Source: an uncultured Pelagibacteraceae bacterium
GTDB lineage: Bacteria; Pseudomonadota; Alphaproteobacteria; Pelagibacterales; Pelagibacteraceae
Assembly: GCA_902606075.1 (NCBI GenBank)
Contig: CACLEU010000003.1
Location: 1 to 64,000, forward strand
Reading direction: 5' to 3'
DNA length: 64,000 bases
Both the position numbers and the translations under genes were made by a program. Positions 57,606-64,000 of this stretch are shown in pieces. How positions within the stretch are numbered: the first letter of the stretch is position 1; every line of letters starts with the position of its first letter. The notes under the pieces were generated by a model. It searched no databases and was not told the origin of the DNA. It saw only the letters and a program-made list of their open reading frames with translations.

Positions 57606-58450
57606 TTTCTAATTAAAGTTCCCGATCCTTTATCTGAAAAAATTTCAAATAAAATTGAGTGTTTTTTTCTACCATCAATTATTGCAACAGCAGTTACCCC
57701 ATTTTTAACAGCATCTAAACAAGTATTGATTTTAGGTATCATCCCTTCGGTTATTGTCTCATCTTTAATCATCTCTAAAATTTTAGATGATGAGATTTCT
57801 TGTATTAGCTGATTATTTTTATCTAAAACACCTTCAACATTAGTCATTAAAAGCAATCTTCTCGATTTAAGAGATTTTGCTATAGCACCTGCGGCCGTAT
57901 CACCATTTATGTTATAAGTTTGTTTGTTTTCTCCTAATCCTAAAGGAGAAATTATTGGAATAAAATTATCATTTAATATTTTACTTATAACATTAATATT
58001 AATTTTTTTTGGCACACCAACAAAACCTAATTCACTTGACTCAGGCTCGACACTTATAACGCTATTATTTTTTGTATTAATTGATACGGCTTTTGAGCCT
58101 TTTTTCTCTAGAGATTTAACTATGTCATTATTAAAATCTATTAGGACATTTTCTACAATATCTATAATTTTTTCGTCAGTTACTCTTAAACCCCTTATGA
58201 ACTTCGACTTTATGTTAGATTTTTCTAATTCTCTTTTTATTCTTGGACCCCCACCATGCACTACAATAATTGATAGCCCTAATTTGTTTAATATCTTTAA
58301 GTCAATTATAAAGTTATTAAAAATCTCTCTGTCAATTAATACGTTCCCACCATATTTAATTACAATTAGTTCATCTTTATATTTTTCAACATATTTATAA
58401 ACTTCATCAATAGGGGGACCGTCTTTAGGTAAAATTTTTTCCAATTCCAT
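57602..58450 (-). CDS. argB: Acetylglutamate kinase
   Basis: The second step of arginine synthesis. The 282-residue kinase has VIKYGGNVLI, VVHGGGPRIKRELEK, FIRGLRVTDEK, NINGDTAAGAIAKSL and the C-terminal EGMIPKINTCLDAVKNGV and SDKGSGTLI. It has the length and order of the arginine-inhibitable type. yidC stops on the base before its start. Confidence 0.95.
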   Translation of the reverse strand: MELEKILPKDGPPIDEVYKYVEKYKDELIVIKYGGNVLIDREIFNNFIIDLKILNKLGLSIIVVHGGGPRIKRELEKSNIKSKFIRGLRVTDEKIIDIVENVLIDFNNDIVKSLEKKGSKAVSINTKNNSVISVEPESSELGFVGVPKKININVISKILNDNFIPIISPLGLGENKQTYNINGDTAAGAIAKSLKSRRLLLMTNVEGVLDKNNQLIQEISSSKILEMIKDETITEGMIPKINTCLDAVKNGVTAVAIIDGRKKHSILFEIFSDKGSGTLIRK

Positions 58451-60127
58451 TTATGAAACAGTTTTAACTGTGGTTCTTTTCATAATTACATACTGTTGCG
58501 CCATAGTCAGAACGTTATTTGCTGTCCAATATAGTACAAGCCCTGATGGAAAAGGTGCTAAAATAATTGTTAAAAATAGCGGAAAGAACATAAAAATCTT
58601 TTTTTGTATCTCGTCTTGTGGCGCTGGATTTAGTTGCTGTTGTAGCCACATTGTAAAACCCATCATAACAGGAAGCGCTCCAATAATCATGAATGAAGGT
58701 GGATCCCAAGGTATTAAACCAAATAAATTGAAAATTGATGTTGGGTCCTTTTCAGAAAGATCTTTTATCCAACCAAAAAAAGGTTGATGTCTCATTTCAA
58801 TCGTTACAAATAACATTTTATAAATTGCAAAGAAAAAAGGTATAGAAATTAAAATAGGCAAACAACCACTTACTGGATTTACACCTTCTTTTTTATAAAG
58901 TTGCATCATTGCTTGCTGTAGCTTCATTTTATCATCTTTATGAATCTCTTTAAGCCTAGCCATTTCTGGTTGTAGAACTTTCATTTTAGACATAGATTTA
59001 AACGCATAATTATTTAAAGGAAAAAAAACTAATCTTAAACAGACTGTTATTAATATTATTGCTATTCCATAATTACCTGCAAGTTTAAAAAAATAATCAT
59101 TTAAAAAAAATAAGGGTTTTACTATCCAATAAAACCAACCCCAATCTATGACTAAGTCAAATTTTTCAAGACCTAAACTTTCGTTATAACCATCAATAAC
59201 GCTTACTTCCTTCGCTGCGACAACCACATTTACAAGATTGCTAATCTGGGTTTTAGGCTCAGATTCATAAGAGTCTGTTTCAATATAATTAACTTTAAAT
59301 TTTTCGTTATACTCAAAATCCGCTCTAAATTTTTTATTTTTTTGAGGGATTATACTTGTTAACCAATATTTATCGGTTATTCCTAAAAATCCATTATCTG
59401 CATTTTTTGAATACTTTTTATCTATGATGTCTTTGTAGTCTTTTTCAACCAGTTGATCATCAAGAACCCCCAAAGGTCCCTCATGTAAAATAAAAAAATC
59501 TATAATTTCAGGAATTTTTGTTCTAATAATTTGAGCATAAGGGTAAAAATTGTAAATTTTTTCTGAATTATTTTTTATTTTTTGCTCAATTGTAAATAAA
59601 TATTGATTATCAATTTTTATAACCTTCTCAAAAGTTAATTTCTGTTTATTTTCCCAAATAAGAGTCACATTATTATTTGGAGTAAGTCTTGAATTACCCT
59701 TAATTTTCCAGATTGTTTTATTATTAGGTAGATCTATATTTTTATTATTAGAAGCCCATCCAGACTCAATATAATAACCGTTTGAACTTGATTTAGGGTT
59801 CAATAAAGTTACAAATTCATTCGAGTCGAGTTGAGTTTTATATTTTTTGAAAATTAAATCATCTATGGTCGCACCCTTTAATGATATTGACCCTTTGATG
59901 CTCTCATTTTCAAAATAAAATCGATCAGTTAACTTTAAAGCCTCCTCCCGAGAGAGCTTATTAATTTTTTCAGTGGAATCTATATTTGGAGCATCGTTGT
60001 TTTTAACTATTCTCTCTTTTTCCTTTCTATTTTTTAATTCCTCTGGTGATGGCTGAAAGAATAAACTCCAAATAACTATAATAGCTAAACTAAGTGATAT
60101 TGCGGCTATAATATTTTTTGTATCCAT
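58451..60127 (-). CDS. yidC: Membrane protein insertase YidC
   Basis: A 558-residue insertase. TM1 (about 7-26) is followed by a large periplasmic domain, then the catalytic helices GIAIILITVCLRLVFFPLNNYAFKSMSKM, QAMMQLYKKEGVNPVSGCLPILISIPFFFAIYKML and FPSGLVLYWTANNVLTMAQQ. It inserts c-subunit and other membrane proteins. The engB gene that often separates yidC and argB in alphaproteobacteria is absent. Confidence 0.96.
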   Translation of the reverse strand: MDTKNIIAAISLSLAIIVIWSLFFQPSPEELKNRKEKERIVKNNDAPNIDSTEKINKLSREEALKLTDRFYFENESIKGSISLKGATIDDLIFKKYKTQLDSNEFVTLLNPKSSSNGYYIESGWASNNKNIDLPNNKTIWKIKGNSRLTPNNNVTLIWENKQKLTFEKVIKIDNQYLFTIEQKIKNNSEKIYNFYPYAQIIRTKIPEIIDFFILHEGPLGVLDDQLVEKDYKDIIDKKYSKNADNGFLGITDKYWLTSIIPQKNKKFRADFEYNEKFKVNYIETDSYESEPKTQISNLVNVVVAAKEVSVIDGYNESLGLEKFDLVIDWGWFYWIVKPLFFLNDYFFKLAGNYGIAIILITVCLRLVFFPLNNYAFKSMSKMKVLQPEMARLKEIHKDDKMKLQQAMMQLYKKEGVNPVSGCLPILISIPFFFAIYKMLFVTIEMRHQPFFGWIKDLSEKDPTSIFNLFGLIPWDPPSFMIIGALPVMMGFTMWLQQQLNPAPQDEIQKKIFMFFPLFLTIILAPFPSGLVLYWTANNVLTMAQQYVIMKRTTVKTVS

Positions 60128-60129
60128 AA

Positions 60130-60372
60130 CTATTTTTTATTTTTTAATGGTCTATAACCTTCGCCCCCACCTAAAAATTTTATAGGATGACATGTCGCTA
60201 ATCTTAAAAATCCTTTAACAGATCCTTTAATGGGACCATAAGTTTTTAAACAATCAATAAAATACTCTGAACAAGATGGAAAATATCTACAGCTATTTCC
60301 CAACAACGGAGAAATTAAATATTGATAAAATTTAATAGTTTTTATTAGTATTGTATTAATTAATTTCATCAT
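60130..60372 (-). CDS. yidD: Membrane protein insertion efficiency factor YidD
   Basis: An 80-residue protein. YQYLISPLLGNSCRYFPSCSEYFIDCLKTYG has the conserved cysteines, followed by GFLRLATCHPIKFLGGGEGYRPL. It helps YidC-dependent insertion and starts on the last base of rnpA. Confidence 0.93.
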   Translation of the reverse strand: MMKLINTILIKTIKFYQYLISPLLGNSCRYFPSCSEYFIDCLKTYGPIKGSVKGFLRLATCHPIKFLGGGEGYRPLKNKK

Positions 60373-60710
60373 TAAATTTTTTTAAAATTTTTAAGTATTG
60401 TTTCTTTAATATCATTGTATTTACTATCTAAAACATTTTTTTTAGCAATTATTAAGTACGAATATTTTAAATTTACTTTAGTAGATTTCAGAATATTATT
60501 AATTATATTTTTTAATCTTCTTTTAATTTTATTTCTTTGAACTGCTTTGCCAAGTTTTCTTTTTGTGATAATACTTAAATTTAATACATTTTTATGACTA
60601 GGTGATATTGTTTTAAAAAAAATAGTAGAATAATAATTACTTATTTTTTTTCCATTTAAAATTTTTTTGAAATCTTCATTTTTCGAAAGACTTAAAATTT
60701 TAGTACTCAT
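60372..60710 (-). CDS. rnpA: Ribonuclease P protein component
   Basis: A 112-residue basic protein that helps the RNase P RNA. FKKILNGKKISNYYSTIFFK and LSIITKRKLGKAVQRNKIKRRLKNII contain the RNR-type signature. The ATG overlaps the rpmH stop by one base (TAATG). The RNase P RNA gene is not in this window. Confidence 0.9.
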   Translation of the reverse strand: MSTKILSLSKNEDFKKILNGKKISNYYSTIFFKTISPSHKNVLNLSIITKRKLGKAVQRNKIKRRLKNIINNILKSTKVNLKYSYLIIAKKNVLDSKYNDIKETILKNFKKI

Positions 60711-60844
60711 TAGACGGTTAATTTTTTTCGTCCTTTTTTTCTTCTCCTGGATAGTAATTTTCTACCACCTTTTGTCCTCATTTTAGATCTGAAGCCGTGA
60801 CGTCTTTTTCTTACAAGTCTGCTTGGTTGGTATGTTCTTTTCAT
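60710..60844 (-). CDS. rpmH: Ribosomal protein bL34
   Basis: A 44-residue protein from ATG 60844 to TAA 60710-60712. It reads [20 protein letters not shown] and then [20 protein letters not shown], the invariant L34 sequence. It heads the classic rpmH-rnpA-yidD-yidC run. Confidence 0.98.
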   Translation of the reverse strand: MKRTYQPSRLVRKRRHGFRSKMRTKGGRKLLSRRRKKGRKKLTV

Positions 60845-60930
60845 AGGTAATATTCAAATATTAAAATTTTTGGGTAGTTATAGAAAATATATATGTATAA
60901 GTACAGAAAATTTTTATAATACTTTTATAT

Positions 60931-61647
60931 ATGGAAAATACAAAAAAATTAAAAATTTATTTAGGTATTTCATATATAATATTGATATCAACGTTCTTAT
61001 ATTTTTTTTTTAGTAAATTTTCTTTGCAAGAATTATCTAGCTATGAGTTCATAAAAAATAATCTTGATTATTTTTCTAATTTAAAAAACAAAAATTATTT
61101 TGTTTTATTAGCTGCTTTTATTCTATTTGTAATTATTTGGGTTTTATTACTTGGTTTTGGTTCACCTGTCGCTTTGGCATCAGGTTTTGTATTTGGAAAA
61201 TGGGTTGGTACAATTGTAATTGCAATATCTTTGTCAGTAGGTGCCCTTATACTATATTTAGTTACAATTTTCTTTTTTAAAGATTTGGCCCACCAAAAGC
61301 TTGGTAATAAAATGGTTTTTTTAAAAGAATTATTTAAAAAAAATGAATTTTTATATTTTTTAGTTTATAGATTTATAGGCGGCATACCTTTCTTTATAGC
61401 CAATACGCTACCTGTAATATTTAATGTTAAATTAAAAAATTATTTTTTTGGGACTTTAATTGGAATGATTCCACAATTGTTCATAATGGTTTCCATAGGT
61501 AGTGGTCTAGAAAAAATTATTGATGCAAATAATAATCCACCTTCGTTTTTTGAAATACTTTCAAGCAAAGACATATACTTACCGCTCTTAGCTTTCTTGC
61601 TTATTGTAACTATAAGTGTTTTTTTAAAAAAGAAGTTATACAAATAA
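60931..61647 (+). CDS. TVP38/TMEM64 (DedA-like) membrane protein
   Basis: A 238-residue protein with five to six helices. The VTT-domain signatures include FGSPVALASGFVFGKWVGTIVIAISLSVGA and YRFIGGIPFFIANTLPVIFNVKLKNYFFGTLIGMIPQL. The family is implicated in lipid scrambling or envelope homeostasis. The tRNA-Thr gene sits 6 bp after its stop on the other strand. Confidence 0.87.
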   Translation: MENTKKLKIYLGISYIILISTFLYFFFSKFSLQELSSYEFIKNNLDYFSNLKNKNYFVLLAAFILFVIIWVLLLGFGSPVALASGFVFGKWVGTIVIAISLSVGALILYLVTIFFFKDLAHQKLGNKMVFLKELFKKNEFLYFLVYRFIGGIPFFIANTLPVIFNVKLKNYFFGTLIGMIPQLFIMVSIGSGLEKIIDANNNPPSFFEILSSKDIYLPLLAFLLIVTISVFLKKKLYK

Positions 61648-61653
61648 AGTATT

Positions 61654-61729
61654 TGGTGCCCCTTGCCCGACTTGCACGGACGACTTTTTCCTTACCATGG
61701 AAATACTCTACTACCTGAGTTAAAGGGGC
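61654..61729 (-). tRNA. tRNA-Thr (anticodon GGT), CCA encoded
   Basis: Read on the minus strand the 76-nt gene has acceptor GCCCCTT/AAGGGGC, discriminator A plus CCA (61656-61654), D-stem ACTC/GAGT, anticodon stem TTTCC/GGAAA, loop ATGGTAA (anticodon GGT) and T-stem GTCCG/CGGGC. All four stems pair. Unusual bases are A32 in the anticodon loop, A instead of G at position 18 of the D-loop (AGGTAGTA), and G instead of T at 55 in the T-loop (TGCAAGT). It reads ACC and ACT threonine codons. Confidence 0.92.
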
Positions 61730-61744
61730 ATTTTAGAAACAATA

Positions 61745-61773
61745 AATTTACTGTATAAAATTAATTTTTTCAA
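61745..61773 (-). promoter_or_regulatory. possible promoter of tRNA-Thr
   Basis: TTGAAA (61773-61768) and TAAATT (61750-61745) are separated by 17 bp and end 15 bp before the first tRNA base. Both boxes are ordinary matches, so this is a moderate candidate. The remaining part of the 98-bp spacer is AT-rich and holds the leader of the 61828 ORF. Confidence 0.35.
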
Positions 61774-61827
61774 ATTATTGCCTTATTTTTTTTTTAATAT
61801 AAGTATATTTTTAGTAAGGTTATTATT

Positions 61828-62022
61828 ATGGGAATTCACTACGATTATAAATCAACAAGAGGGGCTAAGGCAATGGAGAAGCAAGCTAAGAGAGAAAAAA
61901 AGCTTGCAGAGAAAAGGGCAAAAAAACAACTTAAGTCTGGCTTAAATAAAAAAGAGGATGAGACAATCCCCATAGATCAAGTGGTCACGTTAGAACACTT
62001 AACAAATCCTGAAAAAAAATAA
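61828..62022 (+). CDS. Small basic protein, unknown function
   Basis: A 64-residue hydrophilic product starting MGIHYDYKSTRGAKAMEKQAK. A lysine/arginine-rich predicted helix covers about 13-40, and an acidic C-terminal half ends IDQVVTLEHLTNPEKK. No recognised domain. AAGG 9 bp before the ATG supports translation. The position, 4 bp before another tiny basic ORF and dcd, suggests one transcript. Confidence 0.65.
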   Translation: MGIHYDYKSTRGAKAMEKQAKREKKLAEKRAKKQLKSGLNKKEDETIPIDQVVTLEHLTNPEKK

Positions 62023-62026
62023 TAAG

Positions 62027-62137
62027 ATGAATAATAAAAGAAGGCCCTTAAAGCTTGATCTTGAAAGGGCATTACGTCAAAATTTAAGAAAAAGAAAAAT
62101 TCTCAAAAAACCAAAAAAAAAAAATGATACTAAATGA
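62027..62137 (+). CDS. Possible 36-residue basic protein upstream of dcd
   Basis: ATG 62027 to TGA 62135-62137 encodes a product beginning MNNKRRPLKLDLERALRQNL with about 40% Lys/Arg. It is too small for most gene callers. It lies 4 bp after the previous small gene and overlaps dcd by 14 bp, so translation coupling to dcd is possible. Conservation in relatives is needed; the frame could be chance. Confidence 0.45.
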   Translation: MNNKRRPLKLDLERALRQNLRKRKILKKPKKKNDTK

Positions 62138-62675
62138 TAAACAAATAAAAAAATTATCAGAAGAAGAGGGGATGATCAGACCTTTTGTTGCAGAAAGTAT
62201 ATCTAAAGGAATAAGCCATGGGCTAAATTCTTTTGGTTATGATTTAAGATGTGGTGAAGAATTTAAAATATTTACAAATATAAAAGGTGCCACGGCAGAT
62301 CCAAAAAACTTTAGTGAAGATAATTTTGTGACAGTTAAAGGTGAGGAGTCTGTACTAATTCCGCCTAACTCCTTTGCGTTAGCAAGCAGTTTAGAATATT
62401 TTAAAATGCCAAGAAACGTTACAGGACTTGTAACAGCCAAATCTACTTATGCAAGATGTGGATTAGGTACTCCTCCAACAGTTTTAGAAGCAGGATGGCA
62501 TGGAAATTTAGTTTTAGAGTTTTCTAATCATACAAGTAATTCAATAAAACTTTACGCCAATAGTGGTGCTGCACAAATCTTGTTTTTTAAAGGAGATCAG
62601 CCAGAAATTTCGTATTCTGAAAGAAAAGGGAAGTATCAAGGTCAAGTTGGTATCACTCTTGCAAAATCAAAATAA
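62124..62675 (+). CDS. dcd: dCTP deaminase
   Basis: Makes dUTP from dCTP for thymidylate synthesis. The 183-residue trimeric enzyme has SFGYDLRCGEEFKIF, PNSFALASSLEYF, TAKSTYARCGLGTPPTVLEAGWHGNLVLEFSNHT with the catalytic Glu region, and the C-terminal KYQGQVGIT. murA starts on the next base. Confidence 0.94.
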   Translation: MILNDKQIKKLSEEEGMIRPFVAESISKGISHGLNSFGYDLRCGEEFKIFTNIKGATADPKNFSEDNFVTVKGEESVLIPPNSFALASSLEYFKMPRNVTGLVTAKSTYARCGLGTPPTVLEAGWHGNLVLEFSNHTSNSIKLYANSGAAQILFFKGDQPEISYSERKGKYQGQVGITLAKSK

Positions 62676-63944
62676 ATGAAAAGCTTTATAATCAATGGCC
62701 CTAATAAAGCTATTAAAGGAGAAATTAATATTAGTGGAGCAAAAAATTCCTGCCTACCCTTAATGGCAGCATCAATACTATTTAAGAAAAAGGTAATTTT
62801 GAAGAATGTACCATTTGTGAAAGATGTATTAACAATGAAAGATTTATTAATATCACTAGGTGCAAAAGTTGAACTTATAAAAGAAAAAAAGACTATAAAA
62901 ATTTCAAATAAGAAAAAACATAAATTAATTGTCCCATATAATTTAGTTTCTACAATGCGAGCAGGAGTTTTAACTATGGGACCTTTATTAGCAAGATACC
63001 CAAAGAATAAAATTAAAGTTGCTCTAGGAGGAGGTTGTGCACTAGGTATTAGAGATACTTCATGGCATCTTTCAGGTTTCAAAAGCCTTGGTGCAGATAA
63101 TACTTTAAGCAAAGGTTATGTGAATATATCCGCAAAAAATGGTTTGAAAGGTAATATTTTTAAATTTCCGAAAGTTACTGTTACTGGTAGCTCAAATTTA
63201 ATTATGGCTTCAGTACTTATTAAAGGAGAGCATGTAATAAAGAATATATCTCTTGAACCTGAGGTAATAGACTTAATAAAATTTTTGAATAATTCAGGAG
63301 CTAAAATAAAATTTATAGGAAGAAGATCTATAATAATTAGAGGAGTAAGTGAACTTATTAGTGGAGAACATACAATTATAGGAGATAGAATTGAGGCATT
63401 TAGCTACCTATGTGTTGGTGCAATAACTAATGGAAAAACTAAAGTTAAAAACATAAACCCAAAGTATTTAAATACAGAACTGGGAATTCTAAAAAAAATT
63501 GGATACAAAATCAGTATTAACGGAAATTCAATAACACTTTCTCCAGGTAAAAAATTAAAACCTGCAATAATAAAAACTGGTCCCTGGCCGCAACTAGCAA
63601 CAGACAACATGCCAATTATTCTTGCAGTTTTAACAAAGATACCTGGCAAAAGCATAATTGAAGAAACAATATTCTCTAATAGATTTATGGCAGTTCCGGA
63701 ATTAAAAAGAATGGGCGCGAAGATATCAATAAAAAAAAACAAAGCGACTATAATCGGACAAAAAAATTTAAAATCAGCAGATTGTATATCCTCAGATTTG
63801 AGAACAACATTTTCAATAATATTGGCCGCAATAGCAGCTGATGGTTCATCAACCATATCTAGAATTTATCATGGTCTTAGAGGTTATGAAAACTTACAAT
63901 TAAAATTAAAAAATTTAGGTATCAAAATTAAACTAAGAAAATAA
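62676..63944 (+). CDS. murA: UDP-N-acetylglucosamine 1-carboxyvinyltransferase
   Basis: The first committed step of peptidoglycan synthesis and the fosfomycin target. The 422-residue inside-out barrel has GEINISGAKNSCLPLMAAS, STMRAGVLTMGPLLAR, and the catalytic cysteine in ALGGGCALGIRDTSWH. It keeps Cys rather than Asp there, so fosfomycin sensitivity would be expected by family logic. The stop overlaps the next start by one base. Confidence 0.95.
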   Translation: MKSFIINGPNKAIKGEINISGAKNSCLPLMAASILFKKKVILKNVPFVKDVLTMKDLLISLGAKVELIKEKKTIKISNKKKHKLIVPYNLVSTMRAGVLTMGPLLARYPKNKIKVALGGGCALGIRDTSWHLSGFKSLGADNTLSKGYVNISAKNGLKGNIFKFPKVTVTGSSNLIMASVLIKGEHVIKNISLEPEVIDLIKFLNNSGAKIKFIGRRSIIIRGVSELISGEHTIIGDRIEAFSYLCVGAITNGKTKVKNINPKYLNTELGILKKIGYKISINGNSITLSPGKKLKPAIIKTGPWPQLATDNMPIILAVLTKIPGKSIIEETIFSNRFMAVPELKRMGAKISIKKNKATIIGQKNLKSADCISSDLRTTFSIILAAIAADGSSTISRIYHGLRGYENLQLKLKNLGIKIKLRK

Positions 63945-64000
63945 TGTCCAAAAAATATTTAGCTAAAATATTAGCAAGAGACCTAAATGGATTGAACATA
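63944..64000 (+). CDS. Start of a gene, possibly DUF2948 family, partial
   Basis: ATG 63944 shares its A with the murA stop. The 19 visible residues are MSKKYLAKILARDLNGLNI. In alphaproteobacteria murA is commonly followed by a DUF2948 gene, and this N terminus is compatible with it. Too short to assign. Confidence 0.4.
   Translation, partial: MSKKYLAKILARDLNGLNI

Noticed and set aside
62642-63112. 156-residue open frame antisense to the dcd/murA junction
   Set aside because: Runs across two conserved genes on the other strand; no family resemblance.
63404-63856. 150-residue hydrophobic open frame antisense to murA
   Set aside because: Overlaps conserved murA sequence completely and has no start signal. 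Not a gene.

Overview
The window looks like a streamlined, very AT-rich alphaproteobacterial core chromosome of the SAR11 / Pelagibacter type. The signs are strong A+T richness by eye, lysine- and isoleucine-rich proteins, spacers that are mostly under 100 bp or replaced by overlaps, a class I lysyl-tRNA synthetase, RegA- and ChvI/ChvG-type regulators, an F1-ATPase zeta-type protein, and a SAM-II riboswitch almost identical in its core to the marine metX example. I see no phage, insertion sequence, CRISPR array or integron. No stretch over 300 bases lacks a gene.

Layout. 1-7004 (+): tail of a methyltransferase, priA (one-base frameshift), then atpHAGDC. 6997-16040 (-): rppH, ctpA, rsfS, nadD, proA, proB, obgE, rpmA, rplU, then gloB (one-base frameshift), metW and metX, with the SAM-II riboswitch and a promoter in front of metX. 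16216-18196 (+): hisC-type aminotransferase and tyrA. 18193-23328 (-): TPR-sulfotransferase, cytoplasmic NlpC/P60 peptidase, AmpG-type permease, trkH. 23414-26888 (+): lysK, pyrD, rpmB, VUT transporter. 26889-31057 (-): polyamine cluster aguA, aguB, deoxyhypusine-synthase-like gene, ornithine decarboxylase. 31225-41768: regA-type regulator, bioY and an ABC ATPase (both -), polA, chvI-chvG, ahcY, tsaE, amgK- and murU-like genes. 41754-51670: gpmA (-), VanZ-like, F1-ATPase zeta-type subunit, nuclease, lytic-transglycosylase-like lipoprotein, then (-) RND pump and adaptor, rhodanese, msrA, then (+) EamA transporter, DNA glycosylase, phosphoribosyltransferase. 51704-60844 (mostly -): purine permease, a small lipoprotein (+), hsp20, HDAC-like hydrolase, dapE, dapD, HAD phosphatase, argB, yidC, yidD, rnpA, rpmH. 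60931-64000: TVP38-type membrane protein, tRNA-Thr(GGT) (-), two small basic ORFs, dcd, murA, start of another gene.

The themes are housekeeping: ATP synthesis, amino-acid synthesis (Pro, Met, Tyr, Arg, Lys/DAP), purine salvage, polyamine synthesis and peptidoglycan recycling (AmpG, NlpC/P60, AmgK and MurU homologues). I found no convincing new defence or mobile system. The observations most worth a second look are the SAM-II riboswitch whose promoter puts the transcript start at the aptamer, two single-A expansions that break priA and gloB, a tRNA-Thr in which both partners of the 18-55 tertiary pair are changed, the polyamine operon with a deoxyhypusine-synthase homologue, a PriA with a rearranged zinc-ligand spacing, and the collapsed chvIG-ahcY junction.
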